Assembly (NCBI GenBank): GCA_026989275.1
Contig: JALSJQ010000025.1
Span: 1 to 64,000 of the forward strand
DNA from: Albidovulum sp.
GTDB lineage: Bacteria; Pseudomonadota; Alphaproteobacteria; Rhodobacterales; Rhodobacteraceae
Length of the DNA: 64,000 nt
Direction: 5' to 3'
Shown: positions 57,934-64,000 of the stretch, in pieces
Layout of the letters: every line of letters begins with the position of its first letter
How positions within the stretch are numbered: position 1 is the stretch's first letter
Position numbers and translations under genes: made by a program
The notes under the pieces: generated by a model
What the model was told of the DNA's origin: nothing
Databases searched by the model: none
What the model saw: the letters and a program-made list of their open reading frames with translations, nothing else

Positions 57934-58062
57934 GTGCGCCGATTCTACTTCACCCCTTACGAGACCCGTCAGCCGCCCGCCCCCGTCGCATGGTCGCCGG
58001 CCGGGAGTTCCTGTTCCAGCTCCTTGCCAGCTGCGCCATCGGCCTCGGGCTCTGGTACCTGA
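57934..58062 (+). other. GTG frame with strong ribosome binding site overlapping the BcsA-like start
   Basis: GTG 57934 is preceded by AGGAG with a 7-base spacer and opens a frame beginning VRRFYFTPYETRQPPAPV, which ends at TGA 58060-58062. The BcsA-like frame starts at ATG 57990 without any ribosome binding site. One extra base in the five-C run at 57980-57984 would join the two. It is therefore either the real N-terminus of the synthase split by a frameshift, or a coupling leader peptide. Confidence 0.5.
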
Positions 58063-59774
58063 TCTGGCGCTGGGGAGCGGGCATCAACCTCGAGGCCCCG
58101 CTTTATTCGGCGATCGTCGCCGCGGCCGAGACGGCGGCCTGGATCGGCCTCGTGCTCTTCACCTTCAATCTCTGGGCCGATCGACCGGTGAAGGTGCAAC
58201 CCCTGCCGCGCGCGAGGCGCGAGCTGCATCTCGAGGGGGAAGGGCCGATCTCGGTGGATGTCTTCGTCACCACCTGCGACGAGGAACCCGAGCTAGTGCG
58301 CCTGTCGTTGCGCGATGCGCGGCGCCTGCGCCGGCCTGCCGGGGTGCGCGTTCGGGTGCATTGCCTCGACGACGGCAACCGCCCCGCCATGGCCCGTGTG
58401 GCCCGTGAGGAAGGTGCCGGTTACATCACCCGGACCGACAATGCCGGTTTCAAGGCCGGCAACATCAAGAACGCCCTGTTGCGCACCACCGGCGATTTCG
58501 TCGTCATCTGCGACGCCGACACCCGCCTTTTCCCTTCCTTCCTCGAACATACGCTCGGCCATTTCCGCGATCCGCGACTGGCCTTCGTGCAGACGCCGCA
58601 CTGGTTCTACGACATTCCGCCCGATCGGCCGCTGGAGGAGCGACTTGCCGAATCGTTCCCTCGGCTCGGAAGGGCCGTGCGGCACCTGCCGGCCCGGCTG
58701 CGCCGCTGGCGCGGCGGCGGCGATCCTTTCGGGGTCGATGGCGGCATGTTCTCCGACGTGATCCTGCGGCAGCGCAACCGCCACGGCGCGGCCTTCTGCT
58801 GCGGCGCGGCCTCGATCCACCGCCGCCGCGCCCTGCTCGAGGGCGCCTTCGCCGCCTGCCGCAACGAGGCCGGGCGGGTGCTGGCCGGCTTGCCGCTCAC
58901 GCGCCCCGGCCGCGCGCTGCGACACCGGGGCCGGCTCCTGTGCCTGCGCCCCCTCGAGCCCTTCCGCTTCCACGTGTCGGAAGACATCTTCAGTTCGATC
59001 GATCTCCACGAAACCGGGTGGCGGTCGTTGCTCCATCCCTGGATCGAAAGCCGGATGCTCTCGCCACAGGAGTTGGCGAGCTGGGCGGCGCAGCGGCGAA
59101 AATATGCCGGCGGTTCGATGGATATCGCCATCAACGATCGTCCGCTCGGAAGGTACGGGCTACCGCTCTGGCACAAGCTGCACTATGCGAGCACCTTCTG
59201 GTCCTACTTCCTGGCGCCGGCCACGCTCGTGTTGCTGATGGCACCGGTCTTCACCCTGACAACCGGCATCTCGCCCGTCGGTGTCGACGCGCGGGTGTTT
59301 CTCCTCCATCTTCTGCCCTTCCTGCTCGTGAACGAAGCGGCGCTTCTCGTCGGCAGCTGGGGGCACAATGCCTGGGCCGGGCGGCTTCTCAACATCGCCT
59401 GCGCGCCGATCAATCTCGGTGCCATCGTCAAGGCGCTGAGAAAGCGGCGGACGCGCTTCGTGCCGACGCCGAAACTGCCGGTCGGGGGGAGATCCACGAG
59501 GGTGCTGCGGCCCCATGCGGCAATGGCGGCCGCCCTTGCCCTGGCCTTTCTCCCCGCCCTCCTCCGCCTGTGGCAGACGCCGCTGCCCGAGGCGAAATCG
59601 GCCCTCGTCCTCAACGGCTTCTGGGCCCTCTCGAACCTTGTCGCTCTCGGATTCGCCCTGCGGATGGGACGAATCCGCCCGCCCGAGGTGCCGACGGATG
59701 ACCGGCGCATGCCGCCACCGCGCCCGCATGACACGCGCGCCCCGCAGAAGCGCCAACCCGTTCGCACTGCCTGA
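57990..59774 (+). CDS. BcsA-like processive family 2 glycosyltransferase
   Basis: About 594 residues with two N-terminal TM segments, a cytosolic GT2 domain and about four to five C-terminal TM segments, as in cellulose synthase BcsA. Seen motifs: VDVFVTTCDEEPELVR and DDGNRP, the CDADTRLF DxD (Asp175, Asp177), and SEDIFSSIDLHETGW at 330. The last motif, QxxRW in BcsA, reads QRRKY at 368-372. No PilZ domain is present, so c-di-GMP control is not expected. The start is doubtful: the upstream GTG frame has the better ribosome site. It precedes the DUF3131 gene and probably makes a beta-glucan-like polymer or extends a glycan. Confidence 0.8.
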   Translation: MVAGREFLFQLLASCAIGLGLWYLIWRWGAGINLEAPLYSAIVAAAETAAWIGLVLFTFNLWADRPVKVQPLPRARRELHLEGEGPISVDVFVTTCDEEPELVRLSLRDARRLRRPAGVRVRVHCLDDGNRPAMARVAREEGAGYITRTDNAGFKAGNIKNALLRTTGDFVVICDADTRLFPSFLEHTLGHFRDPRLAFVQTPHWFYDIPPDRPLEERLAESFPRLGRAVRHLPARLRRWRGGGDPFGVDGGMFSDVILRQRNRHGAAFCCGAASIHRRRALLEGAFAACRNEAGRVLAGLPLTRPGRALRHRGRLLCLRPLEPFRFHVSEDIFSSIDLHETGWRSLLHPWIESRMLSPQELASWAAQRRKYAGGSMDIAINDRPLGRYGLPLWHKLHYASTFWSYFLAPATLVLLMAPVFTLTTGISPVGVDARVFLLHLLPFLLVNEAALLVGSWGHNAWAGRLLNIACAPINLGAIVKALRKRRTRFVPTPKLPVGGRSTRVLRPHAAMAAALALAFLPALLRLWQTPLPEAKSALVLNGFWALSNLVALGFALRMGRIRPPEVPTDDRRMPPPRPHDTRAPQKRQPVRTA

Positions 59775-59824
59775 GGAACCGCCCCCCTATTCGCAGCGTC
59801 GCTGCCCTGCCCGATGGAGAGAAG

Positions 59825-61207
59825 ATGCACATCACCGAAACCCCATCGCAGCGTCCTGGTCCGTTGCCCATGCGCCGCGTTCCCTTGCGCGAGGGGCTCT
59901 GGCGCGCCCGCGGGGCGATCGCCTTCGCGGTGGGGCTGCTCATGGCCGGCGTCGTCGCCATGCAGCTCGACCGTCAGATGCTGCGCGACGGCCGGGCCGC
60001 CCTTCTCGATGCCGGCGCCGTGGTCAACAGGTCGTCGAGCCCCCGGCCGCTCACGGCCGAGGAGCTGGCCATGGCCCGCACCGCCTGGGCCTATTTCGCG
60101 ACCCACACCCGGCCCGAAACGGGCTGGCCCGATTCGGTCGGCGGCTTTCCCTCGACCACCATGTGGGATCTGTCCTCCTATCTTCTGGCCCTTCCGGCGG
60201 CGCACCGGCTCGGCCTGATCGATCGGGGCAGCTTTCTCGCGCGGGCCGGGAAGGCGTTGCGGTCGCTGGCCGACATTCCTCTCTTCGAGGGGCGATTGCC
60301 GAACAAGTCCTACGACACGATCACCCTCGGGATGACGGATTACGACGGCAATCCCACGGCGGAAGGCATCGGCTGGTCCGCGCTCGACATCGCCCGTCTT
60401 CTCATCGCTCTCGCAACGCTCGAGCGCACGGCGCCGGAGCTGGCGCCCCTCACGGCCCGGATTCGCCGGCGTTTCGATCTGCGGGCACTGACGGAGGAGG
60501 GTTATCTCGTCGGCGCGATCCATGATCCCGCAAGCGGCGCGACCTATCATCTGCAGGAAGGGCGGACGGGCTACGAGGAATATGCCGCCCGCGGCGCGGC
60601 ACTGGCGGGGCTCGATGTGATGGCGGCGCTCAGGGTCGAGGATCACGGTGTGCTGCAGCGGCTTTACGGCATCCCCGTCCTGACGGATGACCGCCGCGGG
60701 AAGGCGGGCGATGCGCAAAGCACCACGCTCTCGGAACCCTATCTGCTGACGGCTTTCGAACTCGGGCTCGACACCGTCGCCAGGGCCGCGGCCGACCGGC
60801 TCTACCGGGTGCAGAAGGCCCGTTTCGAGCGCACCGGCATTCTCACGAGCTTGAGCGAGGATCACCTCGACCGGGCGCCGTTCTTTCTCTACGGCACCGT
60901 GATCGGCAATGGCATTCCCTGGGCGGTGCTCGACGAGGACGGCAATGACTACCCCGCGCTGCGCACCTTCTCGGCCAAGGCGGCTCTCGGCTGGAGCCTG
61001 CTCTACGAGGATGCCGACCCCGAGCATGCCCGCAGGCTGCGCGCCGCTCTTGCGCCGCTCGCGACCGATCAGGGCTGGTATGCCGGCATCTACGAGCGGA
61101 CGGGAGAGCCCAACCGGGCATTGACGGCGAACACCAACGGCGTGATCCTCGAGGCACTGCACTATCGCGCCTTCGGCCCGCTTCTCCTGGCAGGGACAGG
61201 GCAATGA
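59825..61207 (+). CDS. DUF3131 domain protein, membrane-anchored
   Basis: A 460-residue protein with an N-terminal membrane segment at about 31-47 (GAIAFAVGLLMAGVVAM) and a large C-terminal DUF3131 region (YFATHTRPETGWPDSVGGFP, TTMWDLSSYLLAL, YPALRTFSAKAALGWSLLYE). DUF3131 resembles glucan-active (alpha/alpha) toroid domains, so a periplasmic role in trimming or modifying the product of the neighbouring synthase is likely but inferred. GGAGAGAAG precedes the start. It is 50 bases after the BcsA-like gene. Confidence 0.82.
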   Translation: MHITETPSQRPGPLPMRRVPLREGLWRARGAIAFAVGLLMAGVVAMQLDRQMLRDGRAALLDAGAVVNRSSSPRPLTAEELAMARTAWAYFATHTRPETGWPDSVGGFPSTTMWDLSSYLLALPAAHRLGLIDRGSFLARAGKALRSLADIPLFEGRLPNKSYDTITLGMTDYDGNPTAEGIGWSALDIARLLIALATLERTAPELAPLTARIRRRFDLRALTEEGYLVGAIHDPASGATYHLQEGRTGYEEYAARGAALAGLDVMAALRVEDHGVLQRLYGIPVLTDDRRGKAGDAQSTTLSEPYLLTAFELGLDTVARAAADRLYRVQKARFERTGILTSLSEDHLDRAPFFLYGTVIGNGIPWAVLDEDGNDYPALRTFSAKAALGWSLLYEDADPEHARRLRAALAPLATDQGWYAGIYERTGEPNRALTANTNGVILEALHYRAFGPLLLAGTGQ

Positions 61208-61440
61208 GCGGGGCGTTTCTTCCGTTGCACTGCGGAACGGGCAAGATCCGCCTCCGCCACCGAAGGGGCGCTGCCGGAGGATGCCCGCATCTCTCCGCAA
61301 GGGGCAGGGCCACTCGGTTCTCCGGCCGCGGAGGGCTCCGTCGCGGGCCGGGATGCCCTCTTGCCACCGGGGCGGGGTGGTGAGAGAAGGCATGAGACAA
61401 TGCGCCGCAGCGGCGAACAGGCAGCAGGGAGAACACCGCG

Positions 61441-62094
61441 ATGAAATTCTTCGTCGATACCGCCGATGTCGACATGATCCGGGAACTGGCCGAGCTCGGC
61501 ATGGTGGACGGGGTGACGACCAACCCTTCCCTCATTCGCAAGTCGGGGCGGGACATCAGGGCCGTCACCCGCGAGATCTGCGCCATGATCGACGGGCCGG
61601 TTTCGGCAGAGGTGGTGGCGACCGACGCCGAAGGAATGATCGCCGAAGGGCGGCATCTGGCCGAGATCGCCCCGAACATCGCCATCAAGGTGCCGCTCAC
61701 CTGGGCCGGCCTCAGGGCCTGTCGCGTGCTGACGGAGGAAGGCAAGATGGTGAATGTCACCCTCTGCTTTTCCGCGGCGCAGGCGCTCCTCGCGGCCAAG
61801 GCCGGCGCGACCTTCGTCTCGCCCTTCATCGGCCGGCTCGACGACATCAATCTCGACGGCATGGCGCTCATCGCCGAGATCCGCGAGATCTATGACAACT
61901 ACGATTTCCCGACCGAGATTCTCGCCGCATCGATCCGATCGGTGAACCATGTGGTCGCGGCGGCGCGCATCGGGGCGGATATCGCCACCATCCCGCCCCA
62001 GGTGCTGCGCAAGCTGGCCGACCACCCGCTGACCGAGAAGGGGCTGGCCGCCTTTCTTGCCGACTGGCGCGAGACCGGGCAGAGCATTCTCTAG
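61441..62094 (+). CDS. Fructose-6-phosphate aldolase / small transaldolase
   Basis: A 217-residue TIM-barrel enzyme of the short transaldolase (Tal/FSA) class. The Schiff-base lysine is Lys83 in [27 protein letters not shown] and [13 protein letters not shown] are hallmarks of this class. It moves dihydroxyacetone units between sugar phosphates or cleaves fructose 6-phosphate. It lies 233 bases after the DUF3131 gene and may supply sugar phosphates for the glycan locus, which is inference. Confidence 0.9.
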   Translation: MKFFVDTADVDMIRELAELGMVDGVTTNPSLIRKSGRDIRAVTREICAMIDGPVSAEVVATDAEGMIAEGRHLAEIAPNIAIKVPLTWAGLRACRVLTEEGKMVNVTLCFSAAQALLAAKAGATFVSPFIGRLDDINLDGMALIAEIREIYDNYDFPTEILAASIRSVNHVVAAARIGADIATIPPQVLRKLADHPLTEKGLAAFLADWRETGQSIL

Positions 62095-62936
62095 GCGCCG
62101 CATTCCCGGGTGGCGTGAAGCGCCGCTCCCGTCGCAATCCGCAGCTGGCGCCTGCGCCGGCAGAGCGCTCTCCGGCGATGGCGGAAAGCCGACCCTTCCC
62201 GCGTTTCCAGGCGCTTGTCGAAGCGCCTGAACCCGCAGTGCGGTGGCCGGCGACCAGCGCTGCCCGGGCCGCCACTGACTGCCGCGATCGATGCCCATGC
62301 GGAGGGCGCGCCTCTTGCGCCGGACGCCGCCGTCATGCACGGCGGGGCGGGCCCGCAAACGGACCGGCTTGTGCTGCGGCATCGAACGGCCACGGCGCCG
62401 GCATTCGGGTCCGGGGCGGGCGAAAATCGCGAAGCCGATACCCGAACGGAACAACAATTCCGCCTGGCCGGGCATTTCCCCGCGGCAGGCAACGACCCGC
62501 CCGGTGCCCCTCCCGGGCGACGATCTGCCGATCCGGCACGACCTTCGGCCCCGCCTCCCTCCTCGGCCGTTTCTGCTGTGCCGGGCCGCCTTGCGCCCGC
62601 ATCCGCATCGCTCGCGGTATGCGCACCGCCACCCCCGGCCGTCCCGCAATGGCACCCCGCAACCGCACCGGCGAAGGCGTGAAAGGACGAGGGGGATGCC
62701 GACGGTTCGCGAACGCCGGGCCGACGACACGAAGGCCTGCCCCGAACGGGCATGCCACGATGCCGGATCGTCCCGTGCCGAACAGCGCAGGCATCGATTC
62801 CCGGATGGATGAAGGCTCGCATGGTCCGATCCGCTGTTCGTGTCGGATTGCATATCGAAACGGGAAACGATCTGCTAGACTCTCGTTACAGGAGAGCCGA
62901 ATCGCGACCGGACAACGTCACCTCGAGGAGAAGGAC
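62095..62936. other. 840-base gap without a recognised gene
   Basis: No frame here has both a ribosome binding site and protein-like composition; plus 62215-62682 is proline-rich low complexity. A perfect hairpin lies at 62208-62229. From about 62840 the sequence becomes AT-richer (TTGCATATCGAAAC, TAGACT), as expected for the promoter of the lipoprotein gene. Confidence 0.45.
62208..62229. terminator. Perfect 9-bp hairpin downstream of the transaldolase
   Basis: CAGGCGCTT / AAGCGCCTG with a GTCG tetraloop, about 110 bases after the transaldolase stop. No T-run follows, so it may be a Rho-independent-like structure, an mRNA 3' end or an operator-like palindrome. Confidence 0.4.
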
Positions 62937-63365
62937 ATGAAAACCGACATTGCGCTCGTGGCCCTTGCATCGTTCGTTCTTGCCGGCTGCGTGTCGCAGC
63001 CGATGATGGTCAGGCCCGGCATCGAATACGCGGCTTACGAGCGCGACAGGACAGAGTGTGCCGCGAGGGCGACGCAATCGATCCCGAGCAACACCCAATT
63101 CGGGTGGGCTCCCTATGTCGGCATCTATTCGGTCGACACGAATGCCGGCATCAAGCGGAAGTTCTTCGAGCAGTGCATGAGGTCCAGAGGATATTCCCGC
63201 CACGAGCTGCCCATGTGTGACGGGAAAACCATCTCGGCGGCCCTGAAGGCCGTCAGGACGGATGCCATCATGAAGACGAAAATCGCGCGCACTGGCGAGC
63301 TGTGCTGGTTCCGTGATCCGCGCACCGGCGACACGGTGATTTTCGCGAAAAGCGAAGGCGGTTGA
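62937..63365 (+). CDS. Small lipoprotein, unknown function
   Basis: A 142-residue protein with a lipobox (VLAGC, lipidated Cys18) after a short signal. The mature part has five further cysteines (TECAARATQ, EQCMRSRGY, LPMCDGK and ELCWFRDP among the sites), so disulfides are likely. The segment FEQCMRSRGYSRHEL is common in small outer-membrane lipoproteins of proteobacteria. The start has GAGGAGAAGGAC upstream. No homologue with a known role is recognised. Confidence 0.7.
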   Translation: MKTDIALVALASFVLAGCVSQPMMVRPGIEYAAYERDRTECAARATQSIPSNTQFGWAPYVGIYSVDTNAGIKRKFFEQCMRSRGYSRHELPMCDGKTISAALKAVRTDAIMKTKIARTGELCWFRDPRTGDTVIFAKSEGG

Positions 63366-63639
63366 GCCGGACCGATCACGATATGGATCACGCAGGGGCC
63401 GGTCCATGATCCCGCGCTCCGCCCGGCAGCCGCCATTGTCCGGCAGCCGGCCGCATCGACGTGCACCGGCTGAAACAGGGAACCTCGTCTGGTGCCCGGG
63501 CGGGGCAGGATCGAGCGCACCCGCCCTGCGGTGGCACGCCGGGCGAGGATCGGAAGCCCCGGATATGCCGCACGCACTCTTCCCGGGTCTGTGGAGATAC
63601 AATCCCGGGGGGATTTCCGCTGCCGATAACAGAAAAAGG
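63366..63639. other. Gap before the RfaH-type gene
   Basis: Together with the promoter stretch up to 63725 this makes about 360 bases without a gene. The last 120 bases are AT-richer (around 63600-63690). No JUMPstart/ops-like GGCGGTAGC was found. Confidence 0.4.
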
Positions 63640-63669
63640 TTGCAAGGCGAGCGAGGTCCGTTCAGATAT
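63640..63669 (+). promoter_or_regulatory. Candidate sigma-70 promoter of the RfaH-type gene
   Basis: TTGCAA at 63640-63645 and AGATAT at 63664-63669 are separated by 18 bases. The start codon is 57 bases downstream. Each hexamer deviates from consensus, so the call is tentative. Confidence 0.4.
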
Positions 63670-63725
63670 GAACGCAGGCAATGCCGCAAGGGTGACGCAA
63701 GGGGGTGCATGTGGACGGAGGCGTG

Positions 63726-64000
63726 ATGACGGGTCGGATGGGGGGCGAACGCTGGTTTCTGGCGCAAGGTGAATTCGACCCACGGGGTCACGCGGCTGGT
63801 CTCCTTCGACGGCGCACCGCAGCCCGTCCCGGACGATCTCGTCTCCGCGCTCAGGGCACGGTGTGATGGAGAGGAGCTGCTGCACCCCGAAGGCGTGCCG
63901 CAGCCGGGGGAGCGGGTCAGGCTCGTCGGGGGGCCCTTTGCCGGCTTCGTCGCCGAGGTGGAGAAGATCGCTCCGGACAGGCGGGTCTGGCTGCTCCTGG
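63726..64000 (+). pseudogene. Broken RfaH/NusG-family antitermination factor (runs off window)
   Basis: ATG 63726, with GGAGG four bases upstream, opens MTGRMGGERWFLAQ, the N-terminus expected of RfaH/NusG paralogues. That frame ends at TGA 63864-63866 after 46 residues. In another frame, starting at TGG 63760, the sequence reads WRKVNSTHGVTRLVSF, then ARCDGEELLHPEG and GERVRLVGGPFAGFVAEVEK, which is the middle of the N-domain and the KOW domain of the same family. About 65 residues that should lie between are missing. The junction is TGGCGCAA at 63760-63767. The gene continues past the window. Confidence 0.65.

Noticed and set aside
62091-62822. A 243-codon minus-strand frame in the gap after the transaldolase.
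   Set aside because: Translation is Gly/Ala/Arg/Cys-rich with no motif, and no ribosome site precedes it.

Overview
The window is chromosomal DNA of high GC content from an alphaproteobacterium, most likely a member of the Rhodobacterales or a close relative. The taxonomic call rests on gene content and order: truB/rbfA, dapB, an SDHAF4 homologue, rsmB-heparinase-purH, lspA-DUF3035-M16-M16, mutL-rmuC, argB beside a small ferredoxin, a DUF6473 protein and several family 2 glycosyltransferases are arranged as I know them from that order. It is an inference from protein resemblance, not from a marker-gene search.

Left part (1-14.9 kb). A truncated small gene of a type seen beside recombinases lies near the 3' end of tRNA-Asn(GTT), which suggests the edge of an integrated element. 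Then come a metallo-beta-lactamase-fold hydrolase, an EnvZ-like histidine kinase with no adjacent response regulator, small unknown genes, a cytochrome P460, an orphan ferredoxin/ASKHA protein resembling corrinoid-protein reactivators, and a six-gene minus-strand operon of a Liv-type ABC transporter that includes a long-chain acyl-CoA synthetase.

Middle part (15-43 kb). This is mainly housekeeping: recQ, rsmD, an FAD reductase, DUF1643, truB and rbfA on the minus strand; dapB, then rsmB, heparinase, purH, lspA, a DUF3035 lipoprotein, two M16 peptidases, mutL and rmuC on the plus strand. The ugpBAEC glycerol-3-phosphate transporter follows, with a strong hairpin between ugpB and ugpA, then argB, an SDR and 3-hydroxybutyryl-CoA dehydrogenase.

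Right part (43-64 kb). This accessory-looking stretch holds a DUF6473 protein, a long repetitive non-coding gap, glutaryl-CoA dehydrogenase, a fused E1 alpha-beta dehydrogenase and merT-merP without regulator or reductase. A glycan locus follows: three paralogous GT2 proteins on the minus strand, diverging from a glycosyltransferase-methyltransferase fusion and a partner whose N-terminus looks like a decayed copy of that methyltransferase joined to a serine hydrolase; then a BcsA-like synthase, a DUF3131 protein, a small transaldolase and a lipoprotein. The window ends in an RfaH/NusG-family gene that appears broken by an internal deletion. The glycan locus, with its internal domain duplications and decay, is the best candidate for an undescribed system.
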